Assembly (NCBI GenBank): GCA_017517665.1
Contig: JAFWYP010000044.1
Location: 1 to 36,944, forward strand
Direction of reading: 5' to 3'
From: Clostridia bacterium
GTDB taxonomy: Bacteria; Bacillota; Clostridia; Oscillospirales; Acutalibacteraceae
Length of the DNA stretch: 36,944 nucleotides
Both the position numbers and the translations under genes were made by a program. The notes below the pieces were generated by a model. That model did no database searches. It saw only the letters and a program-made list of their open reading frames with translations, and was not told the DNA's origin. This document shows, in pieces, positions 1 through 8,555 of the stretch (position 1 is the stretch's first letter; every line of letters begins with the position of its first letter).

Positions 1-1018
1 CAACTTCAATAAGAGCAGTTGCCTGACCTCTGCCTATACCCTTTGTTTCTCTGGTGATGCAGATTGAACCGCCGCCGATACCGACCTTTACGAAGTCTGC
101 GCCTGCCTTTGCAAGGAAGAGGAAGCCTTCACGGTCAACAACGTTACCTGCACCGATTTTAACTGAATCGCCGTACTTTTCACGAACAAAAGCAAGAGTC
201 TGCTCCTGCCATACTGTATAACCTTCGGATGAGTCTATGCAAAGAACATCTGCACCAGCTTCAACAAGCGCAGGAATTCTCTTTTCATAGTCAAGAGTGT
301 TTACACCTGCACCTACAATATAGCTCTTATTTGCATCAAGAAGCTCCTGAGGATTTTCCTTATGCTGTGAATAGTCCTTACGGAATACAAAATAAAGAAG
401 TTTTCCGTCTTTATCAATAATGGGAAGTGAATTAAGCTTGTTTTCCCAGATAATATCGTTTGCTTCCTTGAGTGTTGTTGTTTCGGGGGCAGTTACAAGC
501 TTTTCAAAGGGAGTCATGAAATCGGCAACAAGAGTATCAGCGCTCATTCTGCTTACTCTGTAATCTCTGCCGGTAACAACGCCGAGAAGCTTGCCGTTGG
601 AAGTTCCGTCTTCGGTAACAGCCATTGTGCTGTGACCTGTCTGCTCATAGAGGTCAAGAACTTCAGCAAGAGTTGAATCAGGCTTGAGGTTTGAATCACT
701 TACAACAAAACCTGCCTTATAACCTTTAACCTTGGCAACCATTGCCGCTTCATCTTCAATGCTCTGTGAACCGTAGATAAATGAAACGCCGCCTTCTTTA
801 GCAAGCGCTATAGCCATTGTATCATTGGAAACAGACTGCATGATAGCGGAAACAAGGGGGATGTTAAGACTGATAGGGCATTCTTCTTCGCCCTTTCTGT
901 ACTTAACAAGGGGGGTTCTGAGATTTACGTTTGCGGGGATGCATTCCCTTGATGTGTAGCCCGGAATGAGAAGATACTCACTGAAAGTTCTTGAGGGCTC
1001 CTGACAATAAATTGCCAT
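1..1018 (-). CDS. guaB: IMP dehydrogenase, C-terminus beyond window
   Basis: Oxidises IMP to XMP with NAD+, the committed step of guanine nucleotide synthesis, in the cytosol. The first 339 residues are present. The barrel start contains the [11 protein letters not shown] strand, a pair of CBS domains spans about residues 95-215, barrel strands such as [12 protein letters not shown] follow, and the catalytic loop [12 protein letters not shown] places the nucleophile at Cys320. Most bacterial enzymes have GIGPGSICTTR here. The [12 protein letters not shown]...KGIGRGQAT version is the one I recall from Tritrichomonas foetus IMPDH, and the N-terminus ([18 protein letters not shown]) also resembles that enzyme. 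The start is ATG at 1018 with GGAGTG 7 bases upstream. It is separated from the pyrophosphatase gene by its own promoter. The 3' end is cut by the window edge. Confidence 0.95.
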   Translation of the reverse strand, partial: MAIYCQEPSRTFSEYLLIPGYTSRECIPANVNLRTPLVKYRKGEEECPISLNIPLVSAIMQSVSNDTMAIALAKEGGVSFIYGSQSIEDEAAMVAKVKGYKAGFVVSDSNLKPDSTLAEVLDLYEQTGHSTMAVTEDGTSNGKLLGVVTGRDYRVSRMSADTLVADFMTPFEKLVTAPETTTLKEANDIIWENKLNSLPIIDKDGKLLYFVFRKDYSQHKENPQELLDANKSYIVGAGVNTLDYEKRIPALVEAGADVLCIDSSEGYTVWQEQTLAFVREKYGDSVKIGAGNVVDREGFLFLAKAGADFVKVGIGGGSICITRETKGIGRGQATALIEV

Positions 1019-1071
1019 CGTTATCACTCCTTATATAAAAGTTAATTGTAAACAAAAAATTAAATTACATT

Positions 1072-1100
1072 ATTTTATAACACAAAACAGAAAATGTCAA
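1072..1100 (-). promoter_or_regulatory. sigma-A-type promoter for guaB
   Basis: On the minus strand TTGACA (1095-1100), a 17-base spacer and TAAAAT (1072-1077) lie about 54 bases before the guaB ATG. The leader is too short and plain to hold a purine riboswitch. Confidence 0.6.
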
Positions 1101-1104
1101 TATT

Positions 1105-1638
1105 TTATCGGCAAAATTCCGAAATATAATTGCTGATGCTTTTTTCAATTATTTCTATCGCCTTATCACGGTTCTGAACCTCATCAACAACTGTTTCCTT
1201 ATCCTCAAGATTTTTATAAACCTTGAAGAAATGCTTCATTTCATCAAAAACATGCTTGGGAAGCTCGGAGATATCTTTATAACCGTTGTAGTTCGGGTCA
1301 TTAAACGGAATTGAAATAATTTTTTCATCAAGCTTACCGCTGTCCTTCATGGTAATAACACCTATGGGATAGCAGCGCACAAGAGTCATGGGATCAATTT
1401 TTTCACTGCAGATTACAACAACGTCAAGAGGGTCAAGATCATCGCCGTAAGTTCTGGGGATAAAACCGTAGTTAGCGGGATAATGAGTTGAAGTATAAAG
1501 AATTCTGTCGAGCATAAGAACACCGGTTTCCTTATCAAGCTCATATTTCTTTTTACTGCCTTTTGTAATTTCGATAACCGCCATGAAATCCGTGGGGGTT
1601 ATTCTTTTGGGGTTTATATCATGCCATATATTACCCAT
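1105..1638 (-). CDS. ppa: family I inorganic pyrophosphatase
   Basis: Hydrolyses pyrophosphate to phosphate in the cytosol and so pulls nucleotide and polymer synthesis forward. The family I signature DLDPLDVVV is present with its metal-binding aspartates, along with YPANYGFIPRTYGDD and the C-terminal helix region, and the length (177 residues) is normal for the family. I start it at ATG 1638 because GGAAGGTG sits just upstream of that codon. An in-frame ATG at 1653 abuts the previous stop codon, lacks a ribosome binding site, and its codons make up the Shine-Dalgarno of the second ATG. It is the last gene of the pdxY-thyA-dfr-zinc ribbon-TPM operon. No clear terminator is visible before guaB. 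Confidence 0.93.
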   Translation of the reverse strand: MGNIWHDINPKRITPTDFMAVIEITKGSKKKYELDKETGVLMLDRILYTSTHYPANYGFIPRTYGDDLDPLDVVVICSEKIDPMTLVRCYPIGVITMKDSGKLDEKIISIPFNDPNYNGYKDISELPKHVFDEMKHFFKVYKNLEDKETVVDEVQNRDKAIEIIEKSISNYISEFCR

Positions 1639-1653
1639 TTTTTCACCTTCCAT

Positions 1654-2535
1654 TTAAAATTTTCTGCCTGCTCCACTGTGCCTTACACCGCCGGATGAAA
1701 GGTGAACGGAAACTCTTCCGCCTCCACCTCCGCCGCCGTGTCTGTGATGGTTGTTATTATTATTTTTCGGAATCTTTGTTGTAATCACATTCTTACTGAT
1801 TACATTATCATTTGAAGCGGTAAGCTCAAGAGAAATATCATCTGCGTTGAATTCATCGCCCTTACCGATATTCTTATAACTGCTTTTAACAGCAAAAACG
1901 GTTATTCCGCCTGCAACAAGACCGACAACAATATATATCAGAATATGCAACAAGCTGAAATCATTTTTAGCATCCGTATAATCGTTATAATAGTATTCTT
2001 CCTCATAATCTCCGCCATAAGTCGGAACGAACCCGCCGTATTCATAATATGAAGAACCGTCATCGGATTCAGCCGAAAGCTTTTCTGCACTATATATCAT
2101 TGTAATTATGCAGTCGGCATATTCCCCTTCAGTAACATAAAAATATCCGCTGTCAACTATTTTGTTAAGCTCGTAATCCGAATATTCGTCAATGCACAAA
2201 CCTGCGCACGAGACATAAATTTCACGGTTATCCATGTCAATAAGGAAAAGAATACCGTTTTCGGACCATCCGCTGCTGAAAATCAGACTGTCATAATAAT
2301 CATCGGCAAATTCCATTGCAGACTTACCCATAGCATCTTCGGTTGTAACAACAGCAACGGAAAACTCTGTTGAATTTGCAAACTCATATGCCGCCTCATC
2401 AACACGTTCTGTTTCTTCTTCACTGAAAAGAGAGGCTCTGTCATCAATCATGACATCAAATGTATACGCATACGAACAAACTGAAAACAAAAACAAAAAC
2501 AAAAGAGCCAATATGATTGCAGAAATTCTTTTCAT
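1654..2535 (-). CDS. TPM-domain membrane protein with Gly/His-rich tail
   Basis: A signal peptide (MKRISAIILALLFLFLFSVCSYA) is followed by a TPM domain (TLP18.3/Psb32/MOLO-1 type, about residues 30-160) with DRASLFSEEE near its start and WSENGILFLIDMDNREIYVS in the core. An acidic, tyrosine-rich linker comes next, then one membrane segment (about 200-220) and a low-complexity Asn/His then Gly tail ending GGVRHSGAGRKF. Such tails are common in bacterial TPM proteins. The function is unclear; a role in membrane protein maintenance or phosphatase-like activity has been proposed for the family. The start is ATG 2535 after GGAGGTGATTTTCTG. It overlaps the stop of the zinc-ribbon gene (TGATG), so the two are translationally coupled. 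Confidence 0.85.
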   Translation of the reverse strand: MKRISAIILALLFLFLFSVCSYAYTFDVMIDDRASLFSEEETERVDEAAYEFANSTEFSVAVVTTEDAMGKSAMEFADDYYDSLIFSSGWSENGILFLIDMDNREIYVSCAGLCIDEYSDYELNKIVDSGYFYVTEGEYADCIITMIYSAEKLSAESDDGSSYYEYGGFVPTYGGDYEEEYYYNDYTDAKNDFSLLHILIYIVVGLVAGGITVFAVKSSYKNIGKGDEFNADDISLELTASNDNVISKNVITTKIPKNNNNNHHRHGGGGGGGRVSVHLSSGGVRHSGAGRKF

Positions 2536-3587
2536 CAGAAAATCACCTCCGCCAAAGTCAGCAAAACCGTCGATGCAGCTGCAACAGCGGCAAAAAGACC
2601 GCCAAGTTTTTTTTTGCAAACAGGCATTTCTCCATATACCGAACCTGTCTGACCGTTAAGAGCATAAATATAATTTTTGCCGTTATGCTTATAGTTCAAA
2701 ACCCACACGGGAAGAAGATTATATTTCCATGTGAATTCTCCCAAATTAATCTGTGAATTCTTAACATTTACACCTGCATAATTAATTGTTGATTTAAGCT
2801 TTTCCGCAGAAAAAGCTTTTATATCGTTTGCCGCATGCTGATAAATATCACTCGATTCAACATCTCTCTTTTCGGCAAAATATCCCGAAAGATACGACAT
2901 TGAGAAAGGAACAAAATCAGCAGAATTAAAAGGACATACATATTTCATGAGGTCTCTGTCTTTGCTTTTGAGTGCCGCCTCGGGCATATTGAGAACCTTC
3001 ATTCTGCCCTGCCTGAAATGCCCCATAACAGTTGTTTCGGTATATTTCAAATCTCCGACAATCCAAGACTTAATCTGACGTGAGGTTGCATTAAGAGAAC
3101 CGTTTGCATCGCAGTCAATATACCAATACGGAAAATAAACACCTTTTATCTCTTCAAGTCGGGAATCCGAAATAAAATTCTTTGGCAAAAACTTCTTTTT
3201 ACCGCAAAGCTCTTTGAATTTATTAATCGCTCCCTTCTTATCAATTTTGAAGGGAATAATAAAATCAGGTTTTAATTCTCCGCTGAGTCTGCCTGAAAGC
3301 ACAACGGGATTTGAGCAATAGTAACAGGTTGTTGCGGCAGTTGTTTCATCCGTAACAATCTGCGCACCGCAGCTCGGGCAGGAATAAAGAAGGGCATTTT
3401 CAAGCTCTTCCCTCTTTTCTTCGGTTTCGGGTGAATGATTTTTGAGTGTCTCATCTTTTTTAAAGAAATCCTCTTCCTTGAAAACAGAATCGCAGTATTC
3501 GCATATAAAATCCTGCTTTTCAGCATCAAATTTAAGCCCTGCACCGCAGGCGGGACATTTATACTGAACAGCTTCCAACTCTGTCAC
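2535..3587 (-). CDS. zinc-ribbon protein with C-terminal membrane anchor
   Basis: Two zinc-ribbon-like knuckle pairs are visible at the N-terminus (CPACG...CEYC, then CPSCG...CYYC). About 200 residues follow with the pattern of the bacterial TFIIB-type zinc-ribbon family (IPFKIDKKGA, GVYFPYWYIDCD, LLPVWVLNYKHNGKNYIYALNGQTG), and a single hydrophobic segment lies near the C-terminus. The biochemical role is unknown. Proteins of this type are often encoded beside TPM or SPFH-domain proteins, and here the stop overlaps the TPM start. The annotated start is GTG 3587, but the AGGGG Shine-Dalgarno is only one base away from it. TTG at 3578 is a better-spaced alternative and would remove three residues. 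Confidence 0.75.
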   Translation of the reverse strand: MTELEAVQYKCPACGAGLKFDAEKQDFICEYCDSVFKEEDFFKKDETLKNHSPETEEKREELENALLYSCPSCGAQIVTDETTAATTCYYCSNPVVLSGRLSGELKPDFIIPFKIDKKGAINKFKELCGKKKFLPKNFISDSRLEEIKGVYFPYWYIDCDANGSLNATSRQIKSWIVGDLKYTETTVMGHFRQGRMKVLNMPEAALKSKDRDLMKYVCPFNSADFVPFSMSYLSGYFAEKRDVESSDIYQHAANDIKAFSAEKLKSTINYAGVNVKNSQINLGEFTWKYNLLPVWVLNYKHNGKNYIYALNGQTGSVYGEMPVCKKKLGGLFAAVAAASTVLLTLAEVIF

Positions 3588-3614
3588 ACCCCTTTTTCCA
3601 AAATATTGTTTTAA

Positions 3615-4100
3615 TTATTTTCTGTAGATTGTAAATCTGAATTCAACACCGTTATGTTCAAGTTTTTCGCCACTGTCGGTAAGCACCCAGCCTTCGGCTT
3701 CGTCAAGATTCGGGAAAAATCTGTCCGCATCCTTTTCGGTTTCAACCTTTGTTACATATGCTGTATCGCAATAAGGCAAAAGCTGTTCGTAAACCTTTGA
3801 ACCGCCGATAACATAAACGGTGTTTGTATCATATCTTTCAAGCTGTTCAAAAAGCTCATCAAGAGAATGACAAACAATAACATTTTCTGCTGACCATTCG
3901 CGGTCGGTTGTGAGAACAATATTCACCCTGTTTGGAAGTGCCTTCTGACTGGGGAAAGTGAGAAACGTTGTTTTGCCCATTACAACAACATTGCCTGTTG
4001 TTTTTTCTTTAAAAAATTTCATATCCGCGGGAATATGGTTGAGCAATTTATCGCCGATACCTATCCCCCAGTTTTTATCAACATTAACGATTGTTTTCAT
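3615..4100 (-). CDS. folA: dihydrofolate reductase
   Basis: Reduces dihydrofolate to tetrahydrofolate with NADPH and recycles the folate oxidised by thymidylate synthase, whose gene is directly upstream. The 161 residues carry the family pattern. An N-terminal strand leads into WGIGIGDKLLNHIPADMKFFKEKT (split here by the substrate loop), then VVMGKTTF for the NADPH site and VYVIGGSKVYEQLLP for the second cofactor motif. The start is ATG 4100 with GAGGG upstream. It lies 26 bases after thyA and 27 bases before the zinc-ribbon gene, inside one operon. Confidence 0.93.
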   Translation of the reverse strand: MKTIVNVDKNWGIGIGDKLLNHIPADMKFFKEKTTGNVVVMGKTTFLTFPSQKALPNRVNIVLTTDREWSAENVIVCHSLDELFEQLERYDTNTVYVIGGSKVYEQLLPYCDTAYVTKVETEKDADRFFPNLDEAEGWVLTDSGEKLEHNGVEFRFTIYRK

Positions 4101-4126
4101 AATACCCTCTTAATACAAAAATGTTA

Positions 4127-4957
4127 TCAGATTGCAACGGGAATTTTCTCGCTGAAATCATGGAATTTATAATTTACAAAGGAAAAGCTGTCCTTTGTAA
4201 ACTGATAGAAATCGGTTATGCTTTTATCCATCACAAATTCGGGAGCATCATAAGGCTCACGGCTGATAAGCTCCTCAATAATGGGAATATGTCTGTCATA
4301 GATGTGTGCATCGGCAATAACATGAACGAACTCACCGACCTCAAGACCGCTGACTTGCGCAAACATATGAACAAGAGCCGCATACTGCGCAACATTCCAT
4401 GCATTTGCGGCAAGCATATCCTGCGAACGCTGATTGAGAATTGCATTGAGCTTATTGCCTGATGTATTGAAAGTCATTGAATATGCACAAGGATAAAGAG
4501 CCATTTCGCTCAAATCCTGATGAACATAGATATTCGTAAGAATTCTTCTGCTTTGAGGATTATGTTTAAGGTCATAAAGCACTCTGTCAACCTGGTCCAT
4601 ATCACCTTCTTTATAATGATGTTTAACACCGAGCTGATAGCCGTACGCTTTACCGATTGAGCCGTTTTCGTCTGCCCATGAATCCCATACATGACTGCCG
4701 AGATCGGCAATATTGTTTGATTTTTTCTGCCATATCCAAAGGATTTCGTCAACGGCGCTCTTGATAAATGTCTTTCTGATTGTCTGTGCGGGGAATTCCT
4801 TGCTCAGGTCATATCTGTTGACAACACCGAATTTTTTGACGGTGTGGGCAGGTGTGCCGTCTTCCCATCTGGGACGGACATCAAGCTCAGTATCCCAAAA
4901 ACCGTTCTGAATAATATCCTTGCAAGTATCAATAAAAACTTTATCCGCAAAACTCAT
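4127..4957 (-). CDS. thyA: thymidylate synthase
   Basis: Methylates dUMP to dTMP using methylene-tetrahydrofolate and yields dihydrofolate, which the next gene product reduces. Visible motifs are PRWEDGTP..T.KKFG near the N-terminus, ELIWIW-like DEILWIWQKKSN, a nucleophile at Cys157 in LYPCAYS, QRSQDMLAANAWNVAQYA for dUMP binding, and HIYDRH. The residue after the catalytic Cys is Ala instead of the His found in the E. coli enzyme. I start at ATG 4957 because GGAGG lies 8 bases upstream. A TTG at 4972 in frame would place the Shine-Dalgarno inside the gene. One base separates it from the pdxY-like stop. Confidence 0.94.
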   Translation of the reverse strand: MSFADKVFIDTCKDIIQNGFWDTELDVRPRWEDGTPAHTVKKFGVVNRYDLSKEFPAQTIRKTFIKSAVDEILWIWQKKSNNIADLGSHVWDSWADENGSIGKAYGYQLGVKHHYKEGDMDQVDRVLYDLKHNPQSRRILTNIYVHQDLSEMALYPCAYSMTFNTSGNKLNAILNQRSQDMLAANAWNVAQYAALVHMFAQVSGLEVGEFVHVIADAHIYDRHIPIIEELISREPYDAPEFVMDKSITDFYQFTKDSFSFVNYKFHDFSEKIPVAI

Positions 4958-4958
4958 G

Positions 4959-5813
4959 TCAAAATCCTCCAAGTCTTTTTATATAATCAGCAATACCCTG
5001 CTCAAAATTGACTCCGAATCGTGTATCTGTTCCCGCTTCGTATGTTCTTTTTATTGCAAAATTGGTAAATTCAAGGGCAATTTCCGCACTTTCGGAGATT
5101 GATTTTCCGTTGAGATATGCACCCGTCAGCGCAGATGCAAATAAATCGCCTGTTCCGTAATAAATTCCGGGATATTTCTTTGAAAAGCTGTAAAAAATCT
5201 CATCTGCATCACGGCAATACACCGCGCACCCGAGTTCATACTCATTGAACGCAACGCCTGTAAGCACAACCATTTCAGGTCCGAGCAAAGATAAACGCTT
5301 TAAAATATCTTCAATATAATCTTTGCTGTACGGAGGTTCATGATATTCTTCATCAAGAAGAAATGCCGCTTCGGTAATATTCGGAACAATAATATCCGCT
5401 TTTCTGCAAAGAAGCGTCATTTCTTTTGCAAACTCTTTGTCAAAGGTAGCATACATTTTTCCGCCGTCTGCCATCGCAGGGTCAACAATAACAACGGTTT
5501 TATCCGTTCTGAACATATCTATAAAATCGCAGACAATATCCACCTGCTCAATTGAGCCTAAGAATCCGCTGTAAATACCGTCAAATGTTATTCCGAGGCT
5601 TTTCCAATGCAAAGCAAAAGGTGTTAAATCGGTTGTTAAATCGCGATAAGTATAACCGTTTATGTTGCCCGTGTGTGTCGAAAGAACGGCGGTCGGCATT
5701 GCAGCGGTTTCGATTCCTGCAGCAGAAATAACCGGTATGGCAGCTGTCAGCGAACATTTTCCTATTCCTGATATATCATGTATAGCCGCAACACGCTTTT
5801 GATTATTCAACAA
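4959..5813 (-). CDS. pdxY: pyridoxal/pyridoxamine kinase, PfkB superfamily
   Basis: Phosphorylates pyridoxal, pyridoxamine or pyridoxine with ATP in B6 salvage. PdxY/PdxK-like features are the N-terminal HDISGIGKCSL, PTAVLSTHTG, a DGIYSGFLGS strand, VIVDPAMADGGK, PNITEA and the catalytic GTGDLFAS motif near the C-terminus. The length of 284 residues is normal. The start is TTG 5813, supported by GGAGG 7 bases upstream; no better ATG exists. It is the first gene of the operon, with a promoter at 5846-5874, and continues directly into thyA. The symbol is by family; which B6 vitamer it prefers cannot be read from sequence. Confidence 0.88.
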   Translation of the reverse strand: MLNNQKRVAAIHDISGIGKCSLTAAIPVISAAGIETAAMPTAVLSTHTGNINGYTYRDLTTDLTPFALHWKSLGITFDGIYSGFLGSIEQVDIVCDFIDMFRTDKTVVIVDPAMADGGKMYATFDKEFAKEMTLLCRKADIIVPNITEAAFLLDEEYHEPPYSKDYIEDILKRLSLLGPEMVVLTGVAFNEYELGCAVYCRDADEIFYSFSKKYPGIYYGTGDLFASALTGAYLNGKSISESAEIALEFTNFAIKRTYEAGTDTRFGVNFEQGIADYIKRLGGF

Positions 5814-5845
5814 CTCACCGCCTCCGAATAAAATTATACATATTA

Positions 5846-5874
5846 ATTATACTCCATATAATAATTCTTTTCAA
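5846..5874 (-). promoter_or_regulatory. promoter of the pdxY-thyA-dfr operon
   Basis: On the minus strand TTGAAA (5869-5874), a 17-base spacer and TATAAT (5846-5851) lie 33 bases before the TTG start at 5813. Confidence 0.65.
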
Positions 5875-5907
5875 CCTCAAAATTTTAACGTTTACATAAA
5901 AAAATAC

Positions 5908-5936
5908 TTTACAATGTGTTAAAAAAATGGTAACAT
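5908..5936 (+). promoter_or_regulatory. possible promoter of the ceramidase-like gene
   Basis: TTTACA (5908-5913), a 17-base spacer and TAACAT (5931-5936) precede the gene by 39 bases and are divergent from the pdxY promoter. The -10 is weak (4 of 6). Confidence 0.4.
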
Positions 5937-5975
5937 ATGATAAATAATTATATTTTTTCAGAAGGAGAAATCATC

Positions 5976-7724
5976 ATGAAAAAAACAAGCATGAAAATCG
6001 TCAGCATTATTCTTGCGTTTTCTCTCATCTTCGGCGGTTCATCAGTAACAAGCTACGCTGCCGCAGATTTCACAAAAACGCTTGAAAACTTCGGTCTTTC
6101 AATCGTTGAAACAATCTTCACCACTCTTGTCGGTGCAATCAACTTCATTGTTCCCGACAGCCCGAAATTCATTCAGGTAAAAGACAGAGTTATCGAAAAC
6201 TTCTACGAAGGCACAGAAACATGGGAAAAAGAAGCAAAGGCTGACGCACAGTGGAAGCTCGGCTATGCAAAAGCTTCTCTCGTTCCCTCAGACTGGGAAA
6301 CAAAAGATTATTATCTCGGCGGTTTCATCGATCCCAACAACGGCATGGTAAACAAGGTTGAAGAAATCATTGACGATATGCAGGCAAGAGTTATCGCGGT
6401 TGAAGACGGCTCAGGCAGAGGCGTTGCTCTCTTTGCAAATATTGACTGCATCGGTTTCTCAAACGGCGATATCAAGGAAATCCGCAAACGTGTTGAATCT
6501 ATGAATCTCGGCGTTAAGTTCAACAGCATCAATGTTTCATCAACACATACCCACAGCTGCATCGATACACAGGGTCTCTGGACAAATCTTTTCCCCAAGC
6601 TCTTCAAGAACCTTGCTCTCTCCTACATTCCTTTCGTTGAAAAGGAAAGAGGCGCAGATGCCGAATATATGGAATTCATTTATGAAACAGTTGCAAACGC
6701 AATGAAAAAAGCTGTTGAAACAATGGTTCCCGGCACAATGACATATGCAGTAAAAGAAATCAACCCCGAATACTTCAACAACAAGAACAGAAGCCAGTCA
6801 ACATCACTTATTGATGACCTTGCACGCTTTGTTTTCACTCCCGATAATAAATCACTCAAGCCCACAATGATAGTTAACATTGCTGCTCATCCCGACGTTG
6901 CAGGTCTTCCCGTTGACGATGTTGATAACGGCAGAGACCTTTCAGGCGACTATATCTACTATCTTGGCAAAAAGCTTGAAGAAAAAGGCTATAACTTCAT
7001 GTTCTTCAACGGCGCTATCGCAGGTATCTATGAAGGCAGAGGCCCTGCAGGCGACGGCGTTCCTACAAAGCGCAGATATGAAGAAACTCTCCGCTACGGC
7101 GAAGAAATGGCTTATCTTGCACTCAACCTCACAAACGACGTTGACACTATCAAAGCTAATTTGACAGAAGCAGAAAAGACAAAGATTGAAAAAGGAAAGG
7201 CAATCGGCGGCGACAGCTACACTCTCTGGTATGAAGGCTGGACTCCCGTTGAAGAAAAGGTTCTTGAACCCAACCTCAACATTATCATCAAGGAAGTTAA
7301 GATTAAGGTTACAAATCCCCTTATTCAGCTTGTTGGTAAGCTCAACCTCGTTAACTACACAGTTTGCAAGGAAGGCTTCAGCTACTACATCTTCGCAGAA
7401 ATCGGTTACATGGAAATGGGCGGCGTTAAGGTTGCATTCATGCCCGGTGAAATTGTTCAGGACCTTATCTGCGGCGGCGGTTCTCTCACAGCAGACGGTT
7501 CATTCACAGGCAAGGACTTCGGTTACAAAACTGTTTATGAGCTCTTCGGTGAAGACACAATCTGCTTCGGTCTTATGAATGACGCTATCGGTTATGTTGT
7601 TCCCGATAACGACTATTCAATGGCTCTCCTTGGCGACCACTATCAGGAAATGATTTCTCTCGGTGAAGAAGCAGGCTCAACAATCTTGAAGGGCATGGCT
7701 GAAATCGCAGAAGAAGTTAAATAA
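5976..7724 (+). CDS. secreted neutral/alkaline ceramidase-like hydrolase
   Basis: A signal peptide (about residues 1-28, ending SYAA) precedes a domain resembling the N-terminal domain of neutral/alkaline non-lysosomal ceramidases, amidases that cut ceramide to sphingoid base and fatty acid. Supporting segments are WKLGYAKASLVP at the domain start, GRGVALFANIDCIG, the metal/active-site stretch INVSSTHTHS, NIAAHPDVAG, RDLSGDY and MPGEIVQD. The C-terminal immunoglobulin-like domain of classical enzymes is not obvious. I start at ATG 5976 (AGAAGGAG 8 bases upstream), not the in-frame ATG 5937, because only this start gives a proper signal peptide and ribosome binding site. It is a single-gene unit with a promoter before it and a terminator after. 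Ceramide as the substrate is inferred from the family only. Confidence 0.75.
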   Translation: MKKTSMKIVSIILAFSLIFGGSSVTSYAAADFTKTLENFGLSIVETIFTTLVGAINFIVPDSPKFIQVKDRVIENFYEGTETWEKEAKADAQWKLGYAKASLVPSDWETKDYYLGGFIDPNNGMVNKVEEIIDDMQARVIAVEDGSGRGVALFANIDCIGFSNGDIKEIRKRVESMNLGVKFNSINVSSTHTHSCIDTQGLWTNLFPKLFKNLALSYIPFVEKERGADAEYMEFIYETVANAMKKAVETMVPGTMTYAVKEINPEYFNNKNRSQSTSLIDDLARFVFTPDNKSLKPTMIVNIAAHPDVAGLPVDDVDNGRDLSGDYIYYLGKKLEEKGYNFMFFNGAIAGIYEGRGPAGDGVPTKRRYEETLRYGEEMAYLALNLTNDVDTIKANLTEAEKTKIEKGKAIGGDSYTLWYEGWTPVEEKVLEPNLNIIIKEVKIKVTNPLIQLVGKLNLVNYTVCKEGFSYYIFAEIGYMEMGGVKVAFMPGEIVQDLICGGGSLTADGSFTGKDFGYKTVYELFGEDTICFGLMNDAIGYVVPDNDYSMALLGDHYQEMISLGEEAGSTILKGMAEIAEEVK

Positions 7725-7738
7725 TCAAGCATTATTTT

Positions 7739-7773
7739 TACGGCTGTCTGAAAAAGGCAGCCGTAGTTTTTTT
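7739..7773 (+). terminator. intrinsic terminator after ceramidase-like gene
   Basis: An 8-bp perfect stem TACGGCTG / CAGCCGTA (7739-7746 and 7758-7765) with an 11-base loop is followed by GTTTTTTT, 14 bases after the stop codon. Confidence 0.9.
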
Positions 7774-7783
7774 GATTTTGATA

Positions 7784-7812
7784 TTGTATTTATCAAAGTA
7801 AAGTGTTAAAAT
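7784..7812 (+). promoter_or_regulatory. possible azlC promoter
   Basis: TTGTAT (7784-7789), a 17-base spacer and TAAAAT (7807-7812) lie 32 bases before the azlC ATG. The -35 is poor. Confidence 0.35.
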
Positions 7813-7844
7813 AACCCTCACAGCAAATAAAAAGGATGTTATAA

Positions 7845-8555
7845 ATGCAAAAACCGTTTATAAAAGGTCTGTCGCACGGAATACCGATTTGCCTCGGATA
7901 TTTTTCCGTTTCATTTGGCTTTGGAATTCTTGCCGTTAAATCGGGATTGCAGGCTATTGACGCAATTTTGATTTCACTTACAAATCTCACTTCTGCCGGT
8001 CAGGCGGCAGGTGTCGGAATAATTGCAGCCGCAGGTACTCTGCTTGAAATGGCTGTTACACAGTTTGTTATAAATCTGAGATATTCGCTCATGGGGCTTA
8101 CACTCTCTCAAAAGCTTTCCGATAAATTCACAACAGTTCACAGGCTTATAGCCTCGTTCGGAATAACGGATGAAATATTTGCCGTTGCTGTATCGCAGAA
8201 AGAAAAGCTTGTGCCGACTTATATGTACGGTCTGATAATGATTTCAGCATCCGGCTGGGTCAGCGGCACAGCTCTGGGCGCAGTTGCGGGGCTTGCTCTC
8301 CCCGCTTCATTAACCGCCGCAATGGGAATTCTGCTTTACGGAATGTTCATTGCAATTATTGTTCCTGCCGCAAAAAAATGCAAAAAAGATTTGATTGTTA
8401 TTCTTCTTGCTGCCATATTCAGCGCAATATTCAAATATTTTCTCCCCAGTGTTTCATTCGGATTTGCAATCATAATCAGCGCAATTCTTGCCGCCGTTAT
8501 CGGTGCACTTCTTTTCCCGATTAATCTTGCGGAAGCGGAGGGTGAAAGCAAATGA
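7845..8555 (+). CDS. azlC: AzlC-family branched-chain amino acid exporter, large subunit
   Basis: A polytopic membrane protein with about seven hydrophobic segments. It opens with the family's GIPICLGYFSVSFGFGILA and has TSAGQAAGV, the NLRYSLMGL motif, TDEIFAVA and the SASGWVSGTALGA segment. AzlC with AzlD forms a two-component exporter for branched-chain amino acids and analogues in Bacillus. The length (236 residues) is normal. The start is ATG 7845 with AAAGGATG upstream. Its stop overlaps the azlD start (ATGA), so the pair is translationally coupled. The exact substrate here is unknown. Confidence 0.9.
   Translation: MQKPFIKGLSHGIPICLGYFSVSFGFGILAVKSGLQAIDAILISLTNLTSAGQAAGVGIIAAAGTLLEMAVTQFVINLRYSLMGLTLSQKLSDKFTTVHRLIASFGITDEIFAVAVSQKEKLVPTYMYGLIMISASGWVSGTALGAVAGLALPASLTAAMGILLYGMFIAIIVPAAKKCKKDLIVILLAAIFSAIFKYFLPSVSFGFAIIISAILAAVIGALLFPINLAEAEGESK

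Noticed and set aside
1019-1104. Purine riboswitch in the guaB leader
   Set aside because: The intergenic region is only 86 bases, is filled by promoter elements and has no conserved junction pattern.
1660-1760. Microsatellite-like repeat
   Set aside because: The repeat is the coding sequence of the Gly/His-rich tail of the TPM protein, common in that family.
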